This document shows positions 31,626 through 41,300 of a DNA stretch of 64,000 bases, piece by piece (position 1 is the first letter of the stretch; every line of letters starts with the position of its first letter). Origin of the DNA: Incurvaria masculella. Lineage: Eukaryota; Arthropoda; Insecta; Lepidoptera; Incurvariidae. The notes under the pieces are model-generated. The model saw nothing but the letters and a program-made list of their open reading frames with translations, had not been told where the DNA came from and ran no database searches. The position numbers were made by a program, and so were the translations under genes. The stretch is taken from contig OX335660.1 in the NCBI GenBank assembly GCA_946894095.1, positions 13,769,001 to 13,833,000 on the forward strand, in the 5' to 3' direction.

Positions 31626-31832
31626 TATTGTAAGGCAAGTGAGATTTTCTTCTTTTGGTGAGAGTCCCAATCCAAGTCTCCAATCCGAGTCTCCAATCTT
31701 TTTCTCTTAAGCTTATTTGATTGTACCAGAAATCTAAAACCAATTCATCCATAACATTTCAATGCATCCAGAAGAACTAATTGTATGCAGAAGTCGAACA
31801 AAATAAATAGAAATTTAGATGGTATATACCAC

Positions 31833-32055
31833 TAGGTGGTAGGGTTTATCCCGTCCGGGTTAGAACCATCGCATTGGATGAACGATGGTCGAAGCGGCAA
31901 TGAAAATTGTCCGTGTTTTCCATCCAGTTTTATGTAGCCGTGGAATATAAGGAAGGTCCTGGCATGGCACCTAGTTCCCATGTGGTGTGTTGGGCTAATA
32001 CCATAACAAAAAGTGTGGTATTAGCCATCCATGTCCAGTCACATAAAAAAAAAAG
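31833..32055 (+). repeat. SINE body, headless
   Basis: Starts ACTAGGTGGTAGGGTTTATC and ends TTAGCCATCCATGTCCAGTC plus an A-run. The GGAATATAAGG and GTTCCCATGTGGTGTG variants group it with the 5S-headed subfamily at 17086 and 32565. Confidence 0.8.
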
Positions 32056-32059
32056 ATTT

Positions 32060-32500
32060 TTGGGGCAAGGATTTTATTCAATGAATGATGGGACTTCCGA
32101 TTTCGCATTCTTTTTGTAGTCCAACCCGAAAAACCTATAGTGTAAGTTACGGCTAGCATTTGGTGCAAGGCTAATGCTAGCTGGCTAGACCTATCCTAGG
32201 TTCAGCTTCGCACCGAGTACTAACCGTAACATATACACGTTGTCGCCAAGCGGCCAGTGGGTGAAAGGCCAAATTATTCCAGGTCTTTGAAAAATTTAGA
32301 AAAAAATTCATGTCATGTGGTTAACTTAATAGTAATAATAATTCATATAATAGGCTTTCTTGGAAAATTTTCAAGAAAGCCTGAAAATATCCAGAATGTT
32401 TTAGACCACACATTTAGTGTAATCGAAAATAAACGAAACATATGAAGAAAGCGAAAAAACACTGTAGTTTCGATTTGTGTTATGAGAATTTTGTTCTTCA
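32060..32500. other. Spacer, nothing recognised
   Basis: No gene. A short palindromic pair TTTCTTGGAAAATTTTCAAGAAA lies near 32357, possibly a tiny fold-back. Confidence 0.4.
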
Positions 32501-32504
32501 CATT

Positions 32505-33010
32505 CAGGGCCTTTCTGAGCAGCTTGCAATCAATACCAGTACAAGATAATCAGCGCTTCTCCACTGCCTCAGTGACCCAGTGGCGCGACACTTCGGCGAT
32601 CGCTCTCCGAAGTTAAGCAACGCTGGGTCCGGTCTGGTCTTGGATGGGTGACCATTAGACCGTTGAGAGAGGCTGGCCGTGGTTCGGATTCCACGTTAAA
32701 CTGTAGGTCCCCTTCCTTACTTACTAGGTGGTAGGGTTAATCCCGCCCGGGTTGGTACCATCGCATTGAATGAACGATGGTCGAAGCGGCAATGAAAATT
32801 GTCCGTGTTTTCCATCCAGTTCAATGTAGCCGAGCAATATAAGGAAGGTCCTGGCATGGCACCTAGTTCCCAAGTGGTGTGTTGGGCTAATACCATGACA
32901 GAAGGTGTGGTATTAGCCATCATGTCCAGTCACATAAAAAAAAAACTTCAGTAATAAAGGCCCTTTAAGTGTCAAATAAAATAAATCAGCACTAGGTGAA
33001 AACCAGGAAC
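32505..33010. repeat. Repeat X copy split by a 5S-headed SINE
   Basis: CAGGGCCTTTCTGAGCAGC at 32505 and AATAAAGGCCCTTTAAG...GGTGAAAACCAGG up to 33008 are the two halves of the repeat seen whole at 9512-9668. The SINE at 32565-32946 lies between them. Confidence 0.8.
32565..32946 (+). repeat. 5S rRNA-headed SINE, full length
   Basis: The head CGATCGCTCTCCGAAGTTAA ... GGATGGGTGACC is nearly identical to the copy at 17086. The body is GGTCCCCTTCCTTACTTAC, AACGATGGTCGAAGCGG and GTTCCCAAGTGGTGTGTTGG, and the tail is an A-run. CTTC occurs on both sides of the insertion and may be part of the target duplication. Confidence 0.88.
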
Positions 33011-33199
33011 AATAAAAAACTCACTATTAAAAATATGTAGCCTATCCTAAAATACTAAGCATGACAAATTAAACAAACTAGAAAAAAAAGACTCTTGCGA
33101 GACATGCATATAACAGAACACGTCGCAACGTTTTACCGATAAATTTCATTTATTATCTCGCGCGTCTTTAAAATAAGACAATCCAGTTTAGTAAAAAAT

Positions 33200-33450
33200 A
33201 TAATATCCATTCGCAGCTTCTCCTAGTCATGTGCGGCGTCGCCGTCGTCTGCTTCACATCGGCGGGCTAGAAGCGCCCTGCGCCGTCCCGGCCGCCGCCG
33301 CGCCGCCTGCAAGCGAAAAGCGCAAATAAAGCAAAAATCCGCCGCTTCCGACCAGACAAGGCGGGCAGACAACAAAGACACCGCCGGCGACGCCTAACTA
33401 CCGACAATTAGTGTGTACCTTCACGCCGTCGTCATGGACACTTGTGGTAG
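33200..33450. other. GC-rich island of unknown role
   Basis: CpG-dense stretch (GGCGTCGCCGTCGTCTGC, CGGCCGCCGCCGCGCCGCC) in AT-rich surroundings. It could be a first exon or promoter of an unrecognised gene; no reading frame with family features was found. Confidence 0.4.
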
Positions 33451-33459
33451 GCAGACACG

Positions 33460-34490
33460 TCAAAGAGGGACGCTAACGTCCAATATTTTGGGGTTATTTT
33501 TATTTTATGTCAGCGTCGGTTAAGGGCCTGGTAGTAGCCAAATCGCAAAGTTAGACGAGGCACCCCAAGTAAACTAACTAAGTCTGACGATTATAAGTGT
33601 CATCCTTACAATATATGATTCCTTGTCTAGGAATCGAATGATTTTCGTTAATGTATGTTTCCTTTTTCTATACAAAATACATTGCGGAAACGGTGTCCAT
33701 TTCCGAACTTTTTTGACTAAATGTAGAAATCTAAAAGCAAATGGAATTTTTTGTTTATGCATATATGCTGTTTTTGCTTATATCTAGAAATCGAATGACT
33801 TTCAGATTTCTAATGAGAAAAATCAACTTTTTTTATTTTTATTATTATTTAAATAAATGATGGAATAAAAAAAAATTAACAATCCATTATCAGTCTGGAG
33901 TTCTATTTGGATTTTCTGAAGCGTTTCACTACATATTATTACATTTGTTAAAAAGTGCATTTGTATGGCGCGAGTAGTTGGCTAGTCCTAGCGCCTTAAT
34001 AATAAACAACCGCAGAAAATTCAAAATATCAAAGTGTAGGCTATTATCTAGTGTATGACCGTGAAACGGTTTTAATGCGTTGCTTGTATTCTTAAAAAAA
34101 TATATGTTTGTAAACACCTATTTACTAGGTTTTCAAGCCAGCGCTTGGAAACTATAAATGATCAAGAGAATTTTCTTTTTTATGTTACAAGATCACATAT
34201 TTGTCTAGTGAATAAGCGTGAAATGTATATAAATTTACTTTAAAAAGTAGGCTTTACAGACCTAAAACATAAATTTCGCTCGCCTGAAAACGATTTTGAC
34301 GCGTATACAACAATGAACCCTTACGCAAGCTCACTACTTCCGGAGGTCGCCATTATCGTTTGTTTGCTGAACTCTGGATTCAGGTGAAGTTGGACATAGC
34401 TTCTTAGTGTGTTCTCCAATACAATTATAGTTTTTTAACTTCCCATTTTAAGCGAAATGCCGTCGAACGACCGTGGCGTCATCTACATGG
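33460..34490. other. AT-rich stretch, nothing recognised
   Basis: Only short chance frames. No SINE body or terminal repeat was seen. Confidence 0.4.
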
Positions 34491-34494
34491 ATGC

Positions 34495-34570
34495 ATAAAC
34501 CCATAGCCTGCTGTATTGTTTTTCGTTGTACACACAAACACAAAACAATACAGCAGGCTATGATAAACCC
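34495..34570. mobile_element. 60-bp perfect hairpin flanked by 8-bp direct repeats
   Basis: Arms at 34502-34522 and 34542-34562 are a perfect 21-bp inverted pair (ATAGCCTGCTGTATTGTTTT and its complement) around a 19-base loop. ATAAACCC occurs directly on both sides (34495-34502 and 34563-34570). This is what a minimal hAT-like MITE with an 8-bp target duplication would look like; a small-RNA hairpin is the other reading. Confidence 0.65.
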
Positions 34571-34574
34571 TTAT

Positions 34575-35240
34575 CTGCGTAGGAAAGTGTTCGGCCCATT
34601 TTTTTTCTAAATGACACTAAATTAAAAAAAAATTGGCATAGTTCTTGTAGCGATTTTCGGGTTTATTGATTTTGTTACCATCGCAACTACAGTTCATTAC
34701 CGTCAGATGGCGCGTTTTTTAAAGGGTCGTTAGTCGTGTATTGTGTGTAACATTCTCCATTTTTATCAACAACAGAGATTTGTTACGAACACAACGCAAA
34801 TAATTATGATAAGATAAGATTAAAAATGCAGTCTGTCTGTATGGGTCCGGTTGTTAAATCCTATAATAGGGTTTTATAAAACGATTTTTAGATACCGTAC
34901 TAGAACTTATTATAAATATGATCTCTATATTAAAATGAGTATTTTTGAGGACCTGAAGAACTATTTATACATCCGCTACAAGCCAATAGACACCCGAATT
35001 AATAGTTCACACAGACACTGAAAAAAATAATCAGTGCATCTAACTGTAATTCCGATAATACCAACTATCTTGCAACTATCGAGTCAACTAAGTAATTTGG
35101 TTACTCTAACGGAGTGAAAACAGTTAGCCTTAAACATTAAATATTACTGTATTTAATGTTACGGTACTTTTTTTTTTAATAGTGTGCAATAAGTATTTTC
35201 TATTATTGTTTCCCTAACTGTATGAAAAGAGTTCTTAGCT
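34575..35240. other. AT-rich stretch, nothing recognised
   Basis: No gene. The block GCGATTTTCGGGTTTATTGATTTTG at 34651 and the following AGATGGCGCG resemble transposon end sequence but were not placed. Confidence 0.35.
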
Positions 35241-35246
35241 TTAGGG

Positions 35247-35334
35247 TCTCTTCCACCAAGTACTCTTACCATCTCGCAATCGATACCAGTACTGATAATC
35301 AGCACTTTAGGAACTTGGTGAAAACCAGCCTTAT
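35247..35334. repeat. Repeat X remnant, target of the BEL insertion
   Basis: TCGCAATCGATACCAGTACTG, ATAATCAGCACTTTAGG and TTGGTGAAAACCAGCCTTAT match the repeat at 9512-9668. The BEL element inserted right after CTTAT. Confidence 0.7.
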
Positions 35335-35461
35335 TGTTGTTGCGGCGCAGTCTGATGCTACCATGAATAGAATACGACCTTTTACTTTGAAATCTTTTAT
35401 TTGTTCTTTACATTTTTCTTGCAGTCAAACTGACATAAACTTTTCTTCTCATTATATGACA
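35335..35461 (-). repeat. BEL element 3' LTR
   Basis: 127 bp, minus-strand ends TGTCATATAATG and GCCGCAACAACA. Identical, as far as I can read, to the copy at 37158-37284. Confidence 0.88.
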
Positions 35462-35642
35462 TACTCCCCATCTTGACTTTTGGGGCTCAAAAGTCAACAC
35501 AATATAAAATTAAAATCCTTAACACTTTTTCAAGGGTTTACAATATAATAAAGTCAAGATTTCTATTGAGAACCTATATCTATCTGGGCCTTTCAGTACA
35601 CTTCCTACTTTGGTCGTCTGCTGTCGAATAGGTTTTTCTTCC

Positions 35643-37117
35643 TTAATGTCCTGTTGTGTAAGTATGCTTCTGGATGCAGCTTGGCTCAAGACTACTTTTT
35701 TTCCTTTTCTTCCATTGTCTCTCGGCTGGATCCAGCACATCCAGGTGCCATAAATGGGAAAGATCTTCATTAAGTAGACATGTCATATTTACAGTCGCAG
35801 TACAGCTTGAACCAGTTTTCGGACGCTGCAATGTCCAACCCAACCCTCTCTTCTTTTTAATAATCTCCATTTTGTCTTCCATTGACATTTTAGATGCTGA
35901 AATGCATTCAATGCTGCTGTGTTTTTTATCGCACCACATAAATTTAAGGTCTTTGACTTCTGGAACCTTCTTTGCTTCACCCGATATCATAAATGAGGCC
36001 GTTAGCTGCGCAATTTTTCTTAGATCGTCTGCATGCTGGAAACAATGTTTTGCTACCTCCACTCGTTCTTGTGTCTCCACTTCTTTTCTTAAAAATACAA
36101 GTAAGTTTCCAGCCAATCTTGACCTATCTCCTTGTTGCTTCTCTCCCATGCAATTATGATATTTTCTGGCAATGCCGATTCTATCATGGGATACAGCATG
36201 GCTGCAAATTTGTCACTTGTTACGCCCAGTGTTTCCAGTGATCTTAACTGAGTGGTCAAGTGATCATAAAGATTACGTAAATTGTATTGTTTTCCTTGCT
36301 TAACTTGCGTCATTACTATGATCAAAATCTCTCGCACATAATTTTCAATCATTAGGCCATCTCTGGCAAAGCGACTCTTTAATTGTTCAATCGCTTTGTG
36401 GTAATTTAGACCTGACTGAGGAAAACTATCGACCAGTTCCCGAGCATTTGATCCAGGTTCGGTTGCTTCTAAAAGATATTGGAACTTGTCGTCGTCATCT
36501 ATCTCCACATCTTCGTCTATCTTTTTAAACTGACCCCAAAATCCAAGCCAATTTTTCAGTTGTCCGTCAAACTTCCTCAGTTCAATCTTTGGTAAGTGAA
36601 AATGTTTCTTATATTGATTTTTTCTATTTATTTCTCCATTTACTTGACTTTCCAAACTATCGGTGAATTGTGCAGAATCTCGTCGTGCGCTTTGTTCATA
36701 TGTTTGTCTCAATTTATCGCATTTCACGAACCGATCAATAGGGTCATGCCCATAGTTCCCTTGTTTGACGGTATTATTTTCCAACACACTGCTGCCTGAC
36801 AAACTAGCACCCTCGTGGTTTGATTGACTAAAAATAGGATGATATTTATTAATCATGCAGCGCCAGCGTAATTGGTAATTTTCTGTTGACTCGCACTCTT
36901 TATTCAGGATTTCTTCATCGAGTTCTCCATCTTTCATTAATTGTTGTTCGATAAGCAAATCCAAGCGAAACAGGGCTTCCGCTTTCGCTTGCAGGATCTT
37001 ATAAATTGTAATTACCTGTTCTTTTCTTTCCGCTGTTTCGTCCATATCTGATAATCTTTTTTCCGAAATAGTAAAAAGTCGCCGTAAAACGGTGCGCTCC
37101 TTGCGGAGGTTGTCCAT
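35643..37117 (-). pseudogene. BEL/Pao gag region in two overlapping frames
   Basis: Frame 1, 37117-36089 (342 codons), starts MDNLRKERTVLRRL and contains LPKIELRKFDGQLKNWLGFW, the retroelement-gag signature (DUF1759-like), and a helix-rich C-terminal part. Frame 2, 36149-35643 (168 codons), continues with CDKKHSSIECISASKMSMEDK, the start of the cysteine-rich region, but the expected zinc-knuckle cysteines are lost after it. The overlap at 36089-36149 could be a frameshift mutation or programmed frameshifting; I cannot decide. It would package RNA into particles if supplied in trans. Confidence 0.8.
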
Positions 37118-37157
37118 GGTATCTTGGAAGACTGCGTCCTGTCACGGTCGCCAGAAA

Positions 37158-37284
37158 TGTTGTTGCGGCGCAGTCTGATGCTACCATGAATAGAATACGA
37201 CCTTTTACTTTGAAATCTTTTATTTGTTCTTTACATTTTTCTTGCAGTCAAACTGACATAAACTTTTCTTCTCATTATATGACA
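37158..37284 (-). repeat. BEL element 5' LTR
   Basis: 127 bp, same ends as its partner. On the minus strand it is followed directly by the primer-site-like sequence and 40 bases later by the gag start codon at 37117. Confidence 0.88.
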
Positions 37285-37701
37285 CTTATTATAGTATTTT
37301 TAGATTCTTACTTACGTCCTATATTCAGTGTAAAGGTACTGTCCGATCTGTTGAAATTAATGTACCTCTTGAAACTGTTTCGAAATCATCTGATCTGTCA
37401 CACGTGTTATTTTTACCAAGCGACAACACAAACTAACGACAAAATAACTGTTTAATATTAACTGATTTAGGGGCGATTTTTCAATCCTCAGATAGTACTT
37501 ATCGGACGGAATTCACGTTTGCTAAAAGACGGATAGTCATTGCCGGAGAATTATATCTTCTATCACAATATTTGGACGATACATTCTGGCTGTTTATCTG
37601 ACTATTAAAAAATCTGCCCTTAGCTCATTAACAGACACTTACCGTAATACATTAATTGAGTTAACTGTGCTAAGACAGTAAACATTTGCACATTCCTTTT
37701 T

Positions 37702-38008
37702 TAGGGTTCCGTACCCAAAGGGTGGAAACGGAAACCTATTACTAAGCCTCCGCTGTCCGTCCGTCCGTCCGTCCGTCCGTCCGTCCGTCCGTCCGTCCGT
37801 CCGTCTGTCACAGGGCTGTATCTCATGAACCGTAATAGGTAGACAGCTGAAATTTTCACAGAGTGTGTATTTATTTTGCCGCTATAACAACAAATAGGTA
37901 AAATTAAAAAATAATAATAATTAAAGGGGGCCCCATACAAAAAACGTGTTTATGGTACGGTACCCTTCTTGTGCGAGTCCGACTCGCACTTGGCCGGTTT
38001 TTTTCGTT
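37702..38008 (+). repeat. Lepidopteran GACG repeat, complete copy
   Basis: TTAGGGTTCCGTACCCAAAGG, about twelve CCGT units at 37757-37804, TATCTCATGAACCGTAATAGG and CGAGTCCGACTCGCACTTGG. Confidence 0.88.
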
Positions 38009-38149
38009 GCACCTTCGATCATTGAAGAAAAAGGCTGTGCTAATCCGAAACGAGTTAACCACAGGCGTTACTAGCCACATCATTACTTCTCTATCTCAAA
38101 ATAAGAACCTTACTCATATCTGAATCTTTAACTTTCTTCTGTTGCATCG

Positions 38150-38225
38150 TTCAGGGCCGGGAGGACTGGAGAAGGATTGGAGAGGCGTATGTCCAGCAGT
38201 GGACGCAAACACGCTGACTGACTAG
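38150..38225 (+). mobile_element. RTE-type LINE, extreme 3' end
   Basis: The frame encodes RREDWRRIGEAYVQQWTQTR-like sequence, the usual last residues of the RTE reverse transcriptase in Lepidoptera, followed by GACTGACT repeats. Only the tail survives; compare 11826-12196. Confidence 0.7.
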
Positions 38226-38309
38226 ACTGACTGACTAGTTGCATCGTTATTCTTGGAATTCAATTCAAATACACAGAAAGAAATAGGTGAGAGCTGATTT
38301 CCCACCTGC

Positions 38310-41300
38310 TCAAGCATTTCTGATGCGCAGATGTATCCCTCCAGCCGGGCTGAGGTTGGGCGTGGAGCCGGGCTTGTGCAGCTCCAGAGGTATCTTGGTG
38401 AGCTCCGAGGGCTCGAACTTGTACTTGGCGAGCAGCTTCGAGAGGGCCAGCTTCGTCTGCAGCAGGCCGAATCTCTGTCCTGGAATGCGACAAACGTGAA
38501 TAGTTCACATTTTTCGTACTATTAGGGTTTCGTACCCAAAGGGGTGCCACTGGAACCCTATTACTAAGCCTCCGCTGTCTGTCCGTCCATCCGTCCGTCC
38601 ATCCGTCCGTCAGTCCGCCCGTCCGTCCGTCCGTCCGTCCGTCCGTCCGTCCGTCCGTCCGTTTGTCACAGGGCTGTATCTCATGAATCGTAATAGGTGG
38701 ACAGCTGAAATTTTCACAGATTGTGTATCTGTGTTACTTTGCCGCCATAACAACCAATAGATTAAAAAAATCACAAAAAAACCCGTTATTTTGTGTTTAA
38801 TATTTTAAGAAAGTACGGAACCCTTCGTGTGCGAGTCCGACTCGCGCTTGGTAGGTTTTTTTTATCAGAGCCAGTAGTCCTACATCTCACCTAAATTTAT
38901 ATTTGCGCCAAACCACTCGACTAACATTTTCTAATGTATGTAGAGTAACATTTGCGAGTCCGAGTTTGATTTGACAGCCGATAATGTACGCAATGATACA
39001 AACCTGCCCGAACGGCATGCATATATAATGTAAGAGATTCTCCGTTTAGGAGTGAATCGGTCGCTCCTCCCACAGCTCGGGGTCGTTGTGCACGTCGCCA
39101 ATCGGCATCAGGACCATGGTCCCCTTGTCGATCCTGATGTTAGTCGAACGGCATAAACATATCCCCAACTCACCTATGCAGACGCGAGGCCCCTGCCCGA
39201 ACGGCATGTATATGTGCGAGAGGTTCTCCGGTCGTCGTTCAGGAGTGAATCGGTCTGGGTCGAACTTGTCTGGGTCCTCCCACAACTCGGGGTCGTTGTG
39301 CACGCCGCCAATCGGCATCAGGACCATGGTCCCCTTGTCGATCTTGATGTTGGTGCCTGGGATGACGTAATTGGCGGTACACTGCCGGAACAGAATGTTG
39401 ACCACCGAATGCATCCGCAACGTCTCTGGAATAATAATTATCGGTTACTTTTTACATGCAATTATATTTAACATTTGTGAGATCAAAATGCTCATTTCCA
39501 GTGCACCGCGGTCAATCTTTGCGGTGTGTGGTGGTCCAATTTTGGGTGTTTACCAAGTCAGTGCTCATTTAAACATGACCCGAGTTGTCTTATTACTGTG
39601 TTTGTTTATACACCTATCGTTCGAACCACGGAAATACAATTTAAAAAATTGCAAGCCTGGTATTTTTATATTTTTTGGTGCCAATGTAGAGCCTTCCATT
39701 GCAGATTTTTAATGGTCCAGGTATCAACCAATAAAAAAAAACATTTCTTATATCAGCTTATATAAACAACAAACACATGCACATCTACCTTCCCAAATAA
39801 ACTGTAAAGATATTGATAGCAATCACACATGGATATAGATATACAACTTACTCTTACAGGAACAATCTCCAAGATTAGTGATTATGTACGAACATTAAAA
39901 CAAATACATGTTTATAAGTGGAAGATTAAAAGGAAATTACAAGCTAAGGGAATAAGAAAATGCCGAATGACTGAGACGATGAGGTTAGATGTTCAAGTTT
40001 TGGGTTTGTTGTGCAATAGATTATAAGTTGAAATTATTTGTATAAGTAAAGCTATGTTAGGACACATAAAAATTAATATAATTATTACATGACACATTAA
40101 TCAGAATGGTTCTGTTTATTTTTTACATCGAAATCACTATGCTCTTACCGTTAATAATGTTCCCAAGGTACTCCATCTCCCCTAAAGCCTCGTACGTACA
40201 CTTCCCCTCGTGCCTCTTCAAAACGTCCAGGACCTCTTTGCGGGCCCTGTCCTGCGCCTCCGGGTTCTGAGCTAGCAGGTACAGCGCCAGGCTTGCCGTG
40301 GACGAAGAGGTCTCGAAACCGCCCAAGAAAAACACGAACACCTGCCACAGGTTCCGATTCATCAGTTATTGTGAAGCGGAATATAAGGTCGAGAGAAAAT
40401 CTCTTATAACCGCGAAACTTAAGGCCAGGATATGAGGGTTATTAGAATCGATTTAGATATTGTAGAAACAATGAAATATATTTAAAAGGCAATAAGTAGA
40501 TACCTGAGACATAAGCTCCTTGTGGCTGAGTTTGAAATCATCAGCGCCGAAGTCGATGAGGTTACCTAGGGAAGACAATATACATATGTGTAATGTTCGA
40601 ACGTTTTAATCTAAGAACATATGCTAATATACAGCTTAACGAGTATATGTTTAAAGACAGTATAAACAATCAAAGAGCGCACTTAAAAGAATTCACGACC
40701 AGAAGTAATGAAATGAGTGTAGGGCTCTGTTAATATTTCGTAATTTTACCTTCTTATTGCTCTCATCATCTCAAACTGTTATGTCGTTTAGAGATCTATT
40801 TACATTCGTTTGTAAAAATTGGGATTATTCACCTTGGTCATCTGTCAACTTGTTCTCCTTCAGCTTTATGAGTAAATCTATGAAGTCGTTCCTGCTAACT
40901 TGATTCTTCTCTCGGTATTGCACCAGGTCCGTAATCGACTTCACAAAGAAGTCGGTGTAATCTTTTTTGGGGTTGTGTGAACCCAGAAGCTTGCTCGAGT
41001 ATGGTACGATCATGCTTACAACCATCTTGATGATTCTACGAAAAGAGAAACCCTTTTATATAACATTTCAAGAGCTCTGGTAAAAACATATTCTTTAAAA
41101 TAAGATAACATTTCTGGATATTAATATTGACGAGTTTTTTCTTCTTTAAAGCCCAAAGCGATTCCCGTGCAATAAATTAAGTGGCATAACTTGTATTATT
41201 TTTAACCGACTTCAAAAAAGGAGGAGGTTATCAATTCGTCGGAATCTTTTTTTTGTTTTTTATGTATGTTCACCGATTACTCGAAGACCCGTGGACCGAT

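Larger units (their letters stand above)
35335..37284 (-). mobile_element. Non-autonomous, gag-only BEL/Pao LTR element
   Basis: LTRs of 127 bp at 35335-35461 and 37158-37284 look identical. The 5-bp target duplication CTTAT is at 35330-35334 and 37285-37289. Read on the minus strand, the 5' LTR is followed by TGGCGACCGTGACAGG, a primer-site-like sequence of BEL type, and the 3' LTR is preceded by the purine-rich AAGATGGGGAG. The 1696-bp interior holds only gag; there is no protease, reverse transcriptase, RNase H or integrase. LTR identity means a young insertion, so enzymes must have come from a relative elsewhere. Confidence 0.9.
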
